A stretch of 64,000 bases of DNA from Serpula lacrymans var. lacrymans S7.9. Taxonomy: Eukaryota > Basidiomycota > Agaricomycetes > Boletales > Serpulaceae. The position numbers and the translations under genes are program-made. The stretch covers positions 1 to 64,000 of the forward strand of contig NW_006763303.1 of assembly GCF_000218685.1 (NCBI RefSeq). The letters are read 5' to 3'. The first letter of the stretch is position 1, and each line of letters opens with the position of its first letter. The notes beneath the pieces were generated by a model, which made no database searches, was not told the DNA's origin, and worked only from the letters and a program-made list of their open reading frames with translations. Below are positions 1-12,480 of this stretch, piece after piece.

Positions 1-1805
1 TGGGGCGTCCTGGTAAAAGTAGATTATTAAAGTGACTTGACTTGGTGATTGATTGCGAAGACCTCGTCTTTTTTGTCTTCGTTTGTCCTTATTTTGCTTT
101 GTATTATTGCCCAGAATGTCTCGCATGATCCCGGGGATATGTCCTATATCGGTCGGTCGTGGGTGGTTGTCCTTTTGACTTGGTGGTGATTGCGAAAATC
201 TTGTTTTCTTTTGGCCTTTGTCTTGCTTTATTTGGTGTGGGACCTACCCTTAACCTGCTAACCTGGCCCCCCAACCCCCCAAGGGGGGCTTTGTCTCTAC
301 GTTCCCATGACACTGAGTTAACGAGCCTTTGATCAACTTCCCCCCGGTTTTTTTGTCAAAGTCCTGTTTTTTTTTGCCTTGATTCGTGTCCTATAAACCC
401 GAGCTTTGTTGACACTGATCCCGGGCTTGGACGGGATATACTCGTTATTTTTTCGGATTTATTGACCGCTCTATTCGTTTGTATTTCCTATCACAAGTCT
501 TGTATCTTGAGACTGACAATTTTCGCGTTTTTTGACTCGTTTTGTGTTTGTAAACTTGTCTCAAACTGGTGGGAACGTTTGGTCTCGTCATCTTTCCCAC
601 TGACAGTGGTTTGGACTTATTCGTTCCCTTGGTCGTCTCTGATGACTCACTCGACGGCTGGGTGGTCGTTTTTTTTGCAAAAATCCTGTTTTGTTTGGCT
701 TTGTTGTGTCCTGATACGTCGTACTGACATGTGGCTGGGTGGTCGTCACTTTTGCAAAAACCTTGTGTTTTTTTTTCGGATTTGTTTGCCCATGTCTTGT
801 CCTGATCATCGCTGGAATAGTGGTCGTGACTTGTCCCTTTGACTTGGTGGTTTATTGCGAAAATCTCATTTTTTTCGTCTTTGTTTGGTTTTATTTGGCT
901 CTGTATTGGGCCTAGAATGTGTCACATGATCCCGGGGATATCTCATTTTTTTTTTCGTATTTGTTTGTTTTTATTTGCCTCTATATTATTGCCCGGAATG
1001 TGCCACATGTATGTCGTGGGTTGTCGTCCCTTTGACTTGGTGATGATTGTGAAAAACTTGTTTTTTTTTGCATTTGTTTGGCTCCGTTCGACCTTGTATT
1101 GTCGTCCCCTTTGACTTGGTGGTCATTGCAAAAATCTCATTTTTTTTCGTGTTTGTTTGGCTTTATTTGGTTCTGTATCGTTGCCCGGGACGTGTCACAT
1201 GATCCCGGGGATATGTCCTAGTTGTCGTCCCTTTGACTTGGTGGTTATCGCGAAAATCTCATTTTTTTGTCTTTGTTTGGCTCTGTATTGTTGCCTGGTT
1301 TGTGCCACATGATCCCGGGCTTATATCCTGATTCGGTCGTGGGAATAGCTTCCCATATACGTCTGTCATGTGACCATTATACGGTCGCGAGGTTCTGCTG
1401 TCTGAACTTTCCCTGTCTGAACCGTCTGAACCTTTGAGTACGAGTGGTAATCCAAGGATCTAATAGCTAGGTCCATTTGAAATCATGATCTCAATCGGAC
1501 AGTTCGAGTGTGACAAATAGTCCATTTGAAACCATGATCTCAATCGGACCTTTTGGCACTCAGACTGTTCATTTGAGATCATGAGTGTAATTGGACTTTT
1601 GGTACTAGTTAAATGGTGAAAACCTCTAATATATATCTTTTTTTTTGACCAGAAGTAAAGACTGACACATATCTTACCCTCACATATTTAGAAAATCATG
1701 GTACAATCCGAGGATCTAATAGCTAGGTTGCGGACAGGTTGCGGATATGACTAATAGGTTGCGGATGCTTGCAACTACCATATAAGGAAGTTGCGGATAC
1801 CAGGA
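1..1805 (+). repeat. Satellite monomer 1 of an 1,805 bp tandem array
   Basis: First complete unit of a head-to-tail array that probably continues beyond the left edge. The unit is T-rich on this strand. It is built from degenerate sub-repeats: several about 100 bp blocks around GACTTGGTGGT and GATCCCGGGGATATGTCC, three blocks around CATGATCTCAATCGGAC near 1480-1600, and four GTTGCGGA motifs at 1725-1800. It differs from copies 2 and 3 by two G-to-A changes noticed by eye (near 567 and 819). The short open frames inside the unit recur only because the unit recurs; none resembles a protein. I do not recognise the family. Confidence 0.97.
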
Positions 1806-3610
1806 TGGGGCGTCCTGGTAAAAGTAGATTATTAAAGTGACTTGACTTGGTGATTGATTGCGAAGACCTCGTCTTTTTTGTCTTCGTTTGTCCTTATTTT
1901 GCTTTGTATTATTGCCCAGAATGTCTCGCATGATCCCGGGGATATGTCCTATATCGGTCGGTCGTGGGTGGTTGTCCTTTTGACTTGGTGGTGATTGCGA
2001 AAATCTTGTTTTCTTTTGGCCTTTGTCTTGCTTTATTTGGTGTGGGACCTACCCTTAACCTGCTAACCTGGCCCCCCAACCCCCCAAGGGGGGCTTTGTC
2101 TCTACGTTCCCATGACACTGAGTTAACGAGCCTTTGATCAACTTCCCCCCGGTTTTTTTGTCAAAGTCCTGTTTTTTTTTGCCTTGATTCGTGTCCTATA
2201 AACCCGAGCTTTGTTGACACTGATCCCGGGCTTGGACGGGATATACTCGTTATTTTTTCGGATTTATTGACCGCTCTATTCGTTTGTATTTCCTATCACA
2301 AGTCTTGTATCTTGAGACTGACAATTTTCGCGTTTTTTGACTCGTTTTGTGTTTGTAAACTTGTCTCAGACTGGTGGGAACGTTTGGTCTCGTCATCTTT
2401 CCCACTGACAGTGGTTTGGACTTATTCGTTCCCTTGGTCGTCTCTGATGACTCACTCGACGGCTGGGTGGTCGTTTTTTTTGCAAAAATCCTGTTTTGTT
2501 TGGCTTTGTTGTGTCCTGATACGTCGTACTGACATGTGGCTGGGTGGTCGTCACTTTTGCAAAAACCTTGTGTTTTTTTTTCGGATTTGTTTGCCCATGT
2601 CTTGTCCTGATCATCGCTGGAGTAGTGGTCGTGACTTGTCCCTTTGACTTGGTGGTTTATTGCGAAAATCTCATTTTTTTCGTCTTTGTTTGGTTTTATT
2701 TGGCTCTGTATTGGGCCTAGAATGTGTCACATGATCCCGGGGATATCTCATTTTTTTTTTCGTATTTGTTTGTTTTTATTTGCCTCTATATTATTGCCCG
2801 GAATGTGCCACATGTATGTCGTGGGTTGTCGTCCCTTTGACTTGGTGATGATTGTGAAAAACTTGTTTTTTTTTGCATTTGTTTGGCTCCGTTCGACCTT
2901 GTATTGTCGTCCCCTTTGACTTGGTGGTCATTGCAAAAATCTCATTTTTTTTCGTGTTTGTTTGGCTTTATTTGGTTCTGTATCGTTGCCCGGGACGTGT
3001 CACATGATCCCGGGGATATGTCCTAGTTGTCGTCCCTTTGACTTGGTGGTTATCGCGAAAATCTCATTTTTTTGTCTTTGTTTGGCTCTGTATTGTTGCC
3101 TGGTTTGTGCCACATGATCCCGGGCTTATATCCTGATTCGGTCGTGGGAATAGCTTCCCATATACGTCTGTCATGTGACCATTATACGGTCGCGAGGTTC
3201 TGCTGTCTGAACTTTCCCTGTCTGAACCGTCTGAACCTTTGAGTACGAGTGGTAATCCAAGGATCTAATAGCTAGGTCCATTTGAAATCATGATCTCAAT
3301 CGGACAGTTCGAGTGTGACAAATAGTCCATTTGAAACCATGATCTCAATCGGACCTTTTGGCACTCAGACTGTTCATTTGAGATCATGAGTGTAATTGGA
3401 CTTTTGGTACTAGTTAAATGGTGAAAACCTCTAATATATATCTTTTTTTTTGACCAGAAGTAAAGACTGACACATATCTTACCCTCACATATTTAGAAAA
3501 TCATGGTACAATCCGAGGATCTAATAGCTAGGTTGCGGACAGGTTGCGGATATGACTAATAGGTTGCGGATGCTTGCAACTACCATATAAGGAAGTTGCG
3601 GATACCAGGA
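1806..3610 (+). repeat. Satellite monomer 2
   Basis: Second complete 1,805 bp unit, apparently identical to monomer 3 by eye. The near identity of successive units implies recent amplification or continuous homogenisation. Confidence 0.97.
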
Positions 3611-5415
3611 TGGGGCGTCCTGGTAAAAGTAGATTATTAAAGTGACTTGACTTGGTGATTGATTGCGAAGACCTCGTCTTTTTTGTCTTCGTTTGTCCTT
3701 ATTTTGCTTTGTATTATTGCCCAGAATGTCTCGCATGATCCCGGGGATATGTCCTATATCGGTCGGTCGTGGGTGGTTGTCCTTTTGACTTGGTGGTGAT
3801 TGCGAAAATCTTGTTTTCTTTTGGCCTTTGTCTTGCTTTATTTGGTGTGGGACCTACCCTTAACCTGCTAACCTGGCCCCCCAACCCCCCAAGGGGGGCT
3901 TTGTCTCTACGTTCCCATGACACTGAGTTAACGAGCCTTTGATCAACTTCCCCCCGGTTTTTTTGTCAAAGTCCTGTTTTTTTTTGCCTTGATTCGTGTC
4001 CTATAAACCCGAGCTTTGTTGACACTGATCCCGGGCTTGGACGGGATATACTCGTTATTTTTTCGGATTTATTGACCGCTCTATTCGTTTGTATTTCCTA
4101 TCACAAGTCTTGTATCTTGAGACTGACAATTTTCGCGTTTTTTGACTCGTTTTGTGTTTGTAAACTTGTCTCAGACTGGTGGGAACGTTTGGTCTCGTCA
4201 TCTTTCCCACTGACAGTGGTTTGGACTTATTCGTTCCCTTGGTCGTCTCTGATGACTCACTCGACGGCTGGGTGGTCGTTTTTTTTGCAAAAATCCTGTT
4301 TTGTTTGGCTTTGTTGTGTCCTGATACGTCGTACTGACATGTGGCTGGGTGGTCGTCACTTTTGCAAAAACCTTGTGTTTTTTTTTCGGATTTGTTTGCC
4401 CATGTCTTGTCCTGATCATCGCTGGAGTAGTGGTCGTGACTTGTCCCTTTGACTTGGTGGTTTATTGCGAAAATCTCATTTTTTTCGTCTTTGTTTGGTT
4501 TTATTTGGCTCTGTATTGGGCCTAGAATGTGTCACATGATCCCGGGGATATCTCATTTTTTTTTTCGTATTTGTTTGTTTTTATTTGCCTCTATATTATT
4601 GCCCGGAATGTGCCACATGTATGTCGTGGGTTGTCGTCCCTTTGACTTGGTGATGATTGTGAAAAACTTGTTTTTTTTTGCATTTGTTTGGCTCCGTTCG
4701 ACCTTGTATTGTCGTCCCCTTTGACTTGGTGGTCATTGCAAAAATCTCATTTTTTTTCGTGTTTGTTTGGCTTTATTTGGTTCTGTATCGTTGCCCGGGA
4801 CGTGTCACATGATCCCGGGGATATGTCCTAGTTGTCGTCCCTTTGACTTGGTGGTTATCGCGAAAATCTCATTTTTTTGTCTTTGTTTGGCTCTGTATTG
4901 TTGCCTGGTTTGTGCCACATGATCCCGGGCTTATATCCTGATTCGGTCGTGGGAATAGCTTCCCATATACGTCTGTCATGTGACCATTATACGGTCGCGA
5001 GGTTCTGCTGTCTGAACTTTCCCTGTCTGAACCGTCTGAACCTTTGAGTACGAGTGGTAATCCAAGGATCTAATAGCTAGGTCCATTTGAAATCATGATC
5101 TCAATCGGACAGTTCGAGTGTGACAAATAGTCCATTTGAAACCATGATCTCAATCGGACCTTTTGGCACTCAGACTGTTCATTTGAGATCATGAGTGTAA
5201 TTGGACTTTTGGTACTAGTTAAATGGTGAAAACCTCTAATATATATCTTTTTTTTTGACCAGAAGTAAAGACTGACACATATCTTACCCTCACATATTTA
5301 GAAAATCATGGTACAATCCGAGGATCTAATAGCTAGGTTGCGGACAGGTTGCGGATATGACTAATAGGTTGCGGATGCTTGCAACTACCATATAAGGAAG
5401 TTGCGGATACCAGGA
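3611..5415 (+). repeat. Satellite monomer 3
   Basis: Third complete 1,805 bp unit in the same orientation as the first two. Confidence 0.97.
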
Positions 5416-5613
5416 TGGGGCGTCCTGGTAAAAGTAGATTATTAAAGTGACTTGACTTGGTGATTGATTGCGAAGACCTCGTCTTTTTTGTCTTCGTTTG
5501 TCCTTATTTTGCTTTGTATTATTGCCCAGAATGTCTCGCATGATCCCGGGGATATGTCCTATATCGGTCGGTCGTGGGTGGTTGTCCTTTTGACTTGGTG
5601 GTGATTGCGAAAA
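5416..5613 (+). repeat. Partial satellite monomer 4, array end
   Basis: The fourth unit runs for 198 bp and stops abruptly after GATTGCGAAAA. The next bases are coding sequence of a decarboxylase gene read on the minus strand. The break lies at the same place in the unit, within a few bases, as the ends of the lone inverted monomer at 51966-53784. Confidence 0.95.
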
Positions 5614-5975
5614 CTTGTGTCTGAAGCCATGTGTGCCACATAACGCTGAGAGTAAAATGGCACGCTGGTTTTCGATAACCATTGAATGACCATGTCGAGA
5701 TTTTTGTAAAGCTTCGCCTGGTTTTCTATGAAACTTTCAGTCAGCCTCATGTCTTATGTGATCGTTGGCTGGTTGGATAAAGAGTCAACGTGTCTGATGC
5801 ATTAGAGCTATCATAGCAGATCACTGACTTCATCTTCTGAACTATAGCCTAGTCTGGTTTGCATGATCGTCTCAACCATGTTCATGATACTGCGTCTCAT
5901 CACAGTAGCATTCTCCGCCTTTGGGCCTAGAAACCATGCGCCGATACCGTCTCTTCGTGCTCGAAACGAACGCAT
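5614..5975 (-). pseudogene. 5' half of a group II (aromatic amino acid type) decarboxylase gene
   Basis: Two exons on the minus strand: 5975-5825, an intron of 72 bp (5824-5753), then 5752-5614. The translation starts MRSFRARRDGIGAWFLGPKA and ends PFYSQRYVAHMASDTS. The last part is the conserved region that precedes the MLGYIAALLYNPNN block in PLP-dependent group II decarboxylases. The frame then runs into satellite DNA and is lost. Exon 2 ends two bases into a codon. The missing remainder starts at 53785 on the plus strand with the next conserved residues in matching phase. The ATG at 5975 is chosen because the frame upstream of it shows no family similarity. Promoter sequence should lie at 5976-6400. 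In the present arrangement this fragment can only make a truncated product without PLP-binding residues. Confidence 0.8.
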
Positions 5976-7083
5976 GCCAGCAGAAGAACCTGAGTCGGAA
6001 GAAACGTGGTGTGAGGCTAATACGTTACAACTGAATGACCTGGGTATACTTTGAGCAACATAGTAGACGTGCTGGGCCGCCTATTTGAATATTTCGGTAC
6101 AGTGGGAAGAGGATCCGCTTTTCGGTTCCAGGAAGAGTTAGGACGTATTCGGGCACAACTAGGACATAGGAATTGGAGTTATAGAAGACATAGTCCAGTG
6201 GTGAAACTTGGCTGTATGTGTGCCATGACCGAGTAACCATTCGGAGCTCGAGTATCACTCGAGTATTGTTGTCCGTCACATTATGTCCAGTCTGAATTGC
6301 AGGCAGGATCCAAGCTTAGAAGAGTTGGTACGACTTGAAAAGCTTGAACACTTATGTAACATTTTGTTTCTGAAAATTTGTTCCGAACAACCTGAGTGAA
6401 AACCAATATTCAATGTTCGTCGAAATTCAAGCTACCTCGTTTCGCGTAAATATATCGGCCTAGCTCCAGCCAGGCTCCTCAAATCATCTTCGTGTGTATA
6501 TCTACTAGAAAGTGTCTCACCAAATTGCAGTTTATTGCGTTAACCGCACGTCACGCACCGCGTGTCACTCGAGTGTCGCCGTCACTCGTTACGCATCCGA
6601 GTCCTTTCCCATTCAAGTTGTTGGATGACGCACTCGCAATAGAAACTGGCCAGACTCGTCACTCTGTCCCTTTTGAATTCAAAACCAAAGGATCAACCTG
6701 GACGTGAAGGTTCAAAAAATTGAAGCCATCTCCATGCTCTCTTTGTAAGTAAAATGCAGGTTGTACAAAGCACAACAAGACAGGGGAAGGAAAGAATATG
6801 TCACGTACCATACTTGCTTATTGATGACCGTTGAACCAAATGTACGTTTTTAAAACATGACACCGGTGACATACAATCCGTTTGCTAGCTTAACTACCTG
6901 TGATGGTATCGAATCGTCGAATCGTCGCGCCTAGGATCAACAGTGCATATGCTAGTCTAGGCACGAAGTTGATATAAAATTTGTGGTCGCAACATTTTGA
7001 TAGGGTGAATTAACCTTGAAATATTGGCAAAAATTGAAACATAGAACTCTGGATTATGTCACTCCTCGGTGAATCGTCAGGAC
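5976..7083. other. Intergenic region, presumed decarboxylase promoter and monooxygenase 3' region
   Basis: No gene recognised. Several short open frames on both strands show no family resemblance. By position it holds the upstream region of the decarboxylase 5' half and the 3' flank of the monooxygenase gene, both of which read on the minus strand. Confidence 0.5.
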
Positions 7084-9327
7084 TCAATTTCTGGTTGTAT
7101 TTGACGCTCTCAATATGGCCCGTTCCTCGCCTAGAGCCTTGATTTCCTTCGAGGAAATGGGTATAAATGGCCATGTAAACCAGTTACCTCCACTGCGCAG
7201 GATGGGAAGACCCATGTCTTCTAGGAGATCGTCCGACGCTTGTGCATAGCTGATCCATGAACAATTAATGAGACAGAGAATATATAATAAATCAGCCAAA
7301 AGGATGCGTACTCGAAAAAATTAAGCCCACTGCTGTAGCTCTCGTTCACCCATTTTAACATACCCGGATTCCGAATATTGACCCATCTCGCGACTCGTTC
7401 TGTCTCCACGAGCGCATCTTCCGGGGAGGAAGGGAGACGGAGAAAGGGATCAGATAGGAGATACGACGATATCCAGTGGGAGGACACTTCAAAAATGTGA
7501 GCTGGACTCGTGGTGAACTAAGACAGGTGGTCGACATCAATATTAGTTCGAGATGTGATAAAACAAAGACTACCTACCACTGCACCATTGATAGCAAAAT
7601 CACGTCGTTGGATATTGCGAGCTGGAACAAGACCTCGATAAATTGACGACATCCACTGTCCTTGATTACCCAAAGGCAATTGCGGAGGATTCTGCAGCGT
7701 CTTATAAAACTGCCATTCCGACTCCTTAATACCCACATCGCTCAAACAATCATTTCGAACTCGTTCAAGGCCGAAATCACGGAGTATCTCTTCTAAAAGC
7801 AACCGTTAGATGAATGTACAAATCATGACATAACAAAATATCATACCGTCAAATATCCCTTTCCAAGAAGAAGTGTAACCGGTTGAAAGCACAACCACAT
7901 CAGCTCTCACAGAGCTTCCGTCCCGTAGAACGACTGAGTGTCCATCCGGTCCAAAACTAGATACGCGATTAGAAGCGACTAGCTGAATTTTACCCGCATT
8001 AACAAGTGCATGAAAACCATTTGATCGAGGGGAGCCTTCGTCATTGGTTCGAATGCCCCAGAAGAGCGAGTGGGATGTGAGTAGAGGAGAAGTACTGGGT
8101 ATCGAAAGGAATTTTCCCTTTTAGAAGGATAATGAGTCGCTGCAAACGCAGGAGGAGTGGGGTCATACTGAAGCCCAACTGAGTGTGTCCCAAAAACCAG
8201 AAACGATTTTACTACCTAACCAGGTAGTATGTAAAAATTTTCTGCAATTAATATTGATCAATTGCGATAGTTCACATCTAAAAAAATATATGGATACCGA
8301 CTCTAATGCAGTCCTCAGATGAATATGTGTTGCCATGAGACCGAGGAGCCTACATAGTGAAGATACTGATAGTTTAGAAGAAACACCAAATATCAGCGTA
8401 GAAACCTGCCTGCTCTTGCGAATGAAGTGGGGAAGAGGGATAGGCGCGGCTATGATTCCATCTGCAGTCTCGAATGCGATCGAAACTTTCCGGCCCTCGT
8501 TCGCCAAGTACGCAGCGATACTACAAATCTCAATAAGTGTGCGGTACTACCATTCGAATCGGAGCCGCACATACTCTTGGGCTGACTTTCCGCCTCCGAC
8601 CACTACTACGTGACCTGGGTTGGGATCATCTATAGGCTTGACTGCAGAGATGATGTCGTCCAGTCGAGAAGCGAATTCGAACGAGTGAACCACTTGACCA
8701 ACAAAACCCGCCTTCTGGGCGGCTGCGCTTGAAAGTTCGGGGGGTATTCGTGGTAGACTGCATCCCTTCACAATAAGATGAGACCACAGACCCAACACTA
8801 CAATGCCTGCAATGCAGATCTCACTCCTGAACAAAGGACGACGATATCATAGAACAACTGCTCCGCCGTTCCATCACTGTTCTGCACCGAAATGGCCCAT
8901 CCCTTAACAGCTTCTTGGTTGTTACCTTGGTCCCATCGATGGATGTTAACAACTTGCGTATTGAATCGAATCTTGCCATTGAGGAAACGATCTGCGAAAG
9001 CTTCCATGTACTGGCGCATCTCCGTACCTGAAGGACGTTCCTTGATACGTTGCAGATGCATAGGCATCGCCGAGAATTCGTATTCCCCATTGACGCTGGA
9101 ACATTGATTTTTTGTTCAGTATCATGATCTTTCCAGCTGTCTGTTCACACGCGCAGTGCTCACTTGTTTGTATACAGCCCCGGGTAAACTCTATCAGCTG
9201 CCCACACTCCTCCAGCAGTGCGGTCTTTCGAAAGGATCTCAACAGCAAACCCATCGTCGAGGAGCGTCTTCGCAGTGATCAAACCTGCGGCACCAGAGCC
9301 CACAACACAAACTGTTTTCGCCGCCAT
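7084..9327 (-). CDS. Flavin-containing monooxygenase (class B type)
   Basis: Multi-exon gene whose product should use FAD and NADPH to oxygenate a small molecule. The N-terminus has the FAD Rossmann motif GSGAAG (about residues 10-15), then GVWAADRVYPGLYTN and GEYEFSAMPMHL. The FMO-identifying pattern FxGxxxHxxxF appears as FVGQVVHSFEF, followed by the NADPH motif VVVGGGKSAQD. Later segments include FLHTTWLGSKIV, DVVVLSTGYTSSW and GLVPARNI, ending ILRASNTTRN at 7084. Introns are short: 9096-9163 restores NNVNGEYEF, and another restores GKSAQDIAAYLANEG. The tryptophan of the Baeyer-Villiger motif is absent, so an FMO or N-hydroxylating or YUCCA-like enzyme is more likely. No disabling change was seen. 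Exact exon borders in 7800-8500 are uncertain. It lies 1.1 kb upstream of the decarboxylase 5' half on the same strand. Confidence 0.85.
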
Positions 9328-9969
9328 AGGACAAACGGTGGGGGAAAAAATGAAATGAAAACATGTCCAATGATTACCGATTACATACTAGTGGGTCACG
9401 GGAGATCTGGTGCAGGGATGGTATTCGTTTTCTTCAACTTCGGAACCTTGTGGTGGCTGAGAAAGGGGTGTGAAAACTACCTTGGTCTTGCGCACACGGG
9501 TGTGCCCTTCAGAGTTGTTCAACCATTAATATCTTCAAGGATACTACGGTCGCGTTTGATGCTTTTAACGTGAGCCACAGCCAGTCCTTACCTTCAAATT
9601 CCCAGCTGAGTGTTGTTGTATCCAAGCTTCATCAATGTCTACAGCGTTGGGTAAAAAATTCTTTTGCTCAAATACATACGTACTATACAGTCAACAATGT
9701 GCCCTGGATTTTACACAATATCAACGCCATGACTTCAGCGGTAGCATAATTGCTCCGAGAAGCAAGGTTGGGATTAATGAATGTCAATGTTGTACAATTA
9801 CTTACCGAACTGGCGTGAAGCTGAGGCTGGTCTGCACCATCACCAATGGCCCCTACCAGACTCCTGACAAAAAGCCACTCTTCTGTTGTGCTCTTTCGAA
9901 TTTTTTTTTCGCGACTGACGCCAGTGCAAAACCCTTGCAAAGCCCTCACAATGACTCAGACGCATTTTC
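9328..9969. other. Intergenic, monooxygenase promoter region
   Basis: Between the stop of the F-box gene (9970) and the start of the monooxygenase (9327), both on the minus strand. It must contain the F-box gene 3' end and the monooxygenase promoter. No coding sequence recognised. Confidence 0.5.
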
Positions 9970-12230
9970 TTACACATCTGATCCTACCATCTCTGTCATC
10001 TCATAGTCCATCGGAACGTCCTTCCTCTCCAACCATGCCGCATCTTCGCTTCCCAGATCTACACCTTTCCCGCAGTCCAACCTTCTCCGCGCTGGCAACT
10101 CTCGCAGATCGACGACAGGACACCCGATGGTCGAACAGCTTCTGGCGATGACGTAATGCTCTCCGTGCCAGCCCATGAAGTCGAGCGAGGGTGCGGCAAC
10201 GGCCACGCTTTGTGCACTTGATATCCAGATGTCAGTTTGGACACGGAAATCTTTTTCGGATAGGAGATTTGGTTGTGGTCGACGTATAGAGAGATCGCGA
10301 AGGTGGAGGAAAGACAGAGAAGGGAAGATGCTGAAGAATGATGTGAACTCGTTCTTTTGGGCGTAAAGTGGTCAGTGAAGAGATGCGAATGATATAAAAG
10401 AACGTACGATGGGTTTTGCAGAGCGATGCGCGGTTATGTGTATGGCTACCATCTGTTTTGGGATAGCTTTCGCAAGTAATCTAACATTATCCTGATTTAA
10501 CTCCGAAAACTGTACTCGTAGCACACGCAGGCCCGTCAGCTCTGGCAACACATCCATAACAAACCTCCACGGACAACATCCAAGGTCCAACTTCCTTATC
10601 CTCTTTCTGCGGCGCAAGAAGTGTACCACAGCTTCAAATAGTTCGTAGTCATCGTCGTGGTCCACGAGAACCAGCCGGAAATTTTCCAGATACGGCAAGA
10701 ACGTATGCTTTTCGTCGATTATGTGATCACTACTAAACATCACAGACGCCGAGCTCGTCTGTTCAAACGTCCCGTGGAGAGTTAGACCCCGGAGATTGTG
10801 TGCGTGGGCAATGCGTGCTAGGACGACGGACGATATTCGTGTGTCCACGAGGTCTAGTTGGGTGAGGTTTTTGATAGTTGACGACTGGAACGCATTATCC
10901 CAAGAGTGATCGCGTTTGAGGTATGCCCCGAGGCAGAGATGGCGTAGACCATCATTCCTGTCTAAGACTGTTCGTACTTCACCAATGTCGGCAAAACCGT
11001 CGTCGTCCTCGGCGCGAAGAGTGAATTTGTACAAGTTGCGAAAGGCAGAAACGCCTTCGGCATCGAAGTGCCATCCCCTATGGTGTATGTGAGGATATGA
11101 AAGAGGATAGTGACTGAAAGGGGTACTGACATCAAGCCTAGACAACGGATATGTGGATGGCTGGCAAGCAACGATGAGACCATGTCTGCTCGCATTTCTG
11201 GGTAGCCTATCCACTCGAACTCGCGGAGGGCCTTGAACTCCGGCAATGCAGCACGGAACATGCCTGACAAAGGTCAGAAATTATGTTTAGACGTAGGTAC
11301 GGATAAACACACGAGAGACCAATTCCAAAGGCTCCCCTTCCTCATAAGACCAATGTATCCTCAGAACCTTGACGCGATTGGCAAATACAGGGTCACTTCT
11401 TACACGATCAAGAATGTCGAGGCCTCTATGTAAACCTTCTAGATCTTCGCCAAAGTATAAATCCAAGGTGCGAAATATAAGCCGGGTGGCGATATCCCGA
11501 AGAAACGAAGAAACGAAGAGCCAGGTACGGAGGTGGTAGCGAGGGATGTAGCGGGCGATGCGTTCCCAAATTTCTGGTGGGGCACGACGAGAAGCGACGT
11601 CGTTTGAAAAGTGAATCTGAAGCGCCATTGAGCAATAGTCCGTTATTACTGGGGGGATAGAGAAGAAAGAAGACACACGAGTTTATCTCTGCGTACAACT
11701 GACTGCAGTTCGCGATTTGAGGGATCGAGAAGGGAAGCGGATTGATAGTCTGCAAAAGTATAGTGAATACTAAATGACGAGTGATGTGGAACACAATGAG
11801 ATGATGGCATGTTCATGACTCAGATTCTTAGTGGTACGACGATAGCAGAGATCAGAGGATTATGAAAGGGATAGATACCTTGGTGAGACTTGCCGAGTAG
11901 ACACTGACCAGCAGCTCTGCGTGCGTTGCCCCTTGCGATGAGGGCTCTTGCGGCGTCATGGTGGGGTAGACGAGGAGTGCGAAGATAGACGTCTAGATAG
12001 TTTTCGACCTTTGGGCCATAGCTGTGGATGATGGGTGATGTGAGATGGTTTATTTTAGTGAAGTAAGTGAGAACGAACTGTCCGGCGCCGATAAGGGCAA
12101 TAGAAGTATCCAAGAGGAAATTTGCTTTGCTGTTGGGGGGCAAGGAGCACAGGGCATCGATTGCAGCGAGAGTGAGTTCATCCAGCGAACTCGGATCTGC
12201 AATCCTCGTCTGCGGGTCTGAGCAGGTCAT
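9970..12230 (-). CDS. F-box protein with N-terminal SLDELTLAAIDAL block and leucine-rich C-terminal part
   Basis: A single basidiomycete-type gene in several exons. The N-terminal exon (12230 to about 11870) encodes MTCSDPQTRIAD, SLDELTLAAIDALCSLPPNS and ARGNARRAAGQ. An exon around 11690-11760 continues with DYQSASLLDPSNREL. The F-box core follows near 11600: APPEIWERIARYIPRYHL, then WLFVSSFLRDIATRLIFRTL. Downstream are leucine-rich-like segments: LREFEWIGYP, LRHLCLGAYL, LTQLDLVDTRISSVVL and LRVLRVQF. The last exon ends with GWHGEHYVI and RKDVPMDYEMTEM at 9970. An intron at 10354-10407 joins the last two exons in frame. F-box proteins recruit substrates to SCF ubiquitin ligases; the substrate here is unknown. 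I treat the N-terminal exon and the F-box part as one gene because related basidiomycete proteins, as I recall them, carry both; the splice near 11640-11700 is uncertain. Confidence 0.75.
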
Positions 12231-12480
12231 TGTGAGCAAAACATGAATCTAACGTTCCATCCAGAAAAGAACAGCGAATTTGATTGCTCGTCAATTACAA
12301 TTTCAAATTCACCCCTCTCCTCGGTCCGTTCCCGCGGCTTTCTGCGATGATGTAATCCGTAATTCACTTGCCTCTCACCTCTCGCTGGGAGAAACTATAC
12401 TCCTGCACTTAGTATACCGACTCACAGATGGCGTGCTCTACTTCTCAGCACCTAATCTCGTCCGTATATATATCCCACCC
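12231..12480. promoter_or_regulatory. Shared promoter between divergent F-box and dehydrogenase genes
   Basis: 250 bp separate the divergent start codons of the F-box gene and the MDR dehydrogenase. TATATATA at about 12466 is only about 15 bp before the dehydrogenase ATG, so it may lie in the transcript rather than act as a TATA box. Confidence 0.4.

Noticed and set aside
104..5682. Recurrent open frames of 69-126 codons inside the satellite units
   Set aside because: They repeat only because the unit repeats. Their translations are low-complexity, lie on both strands, and resemble no protein.
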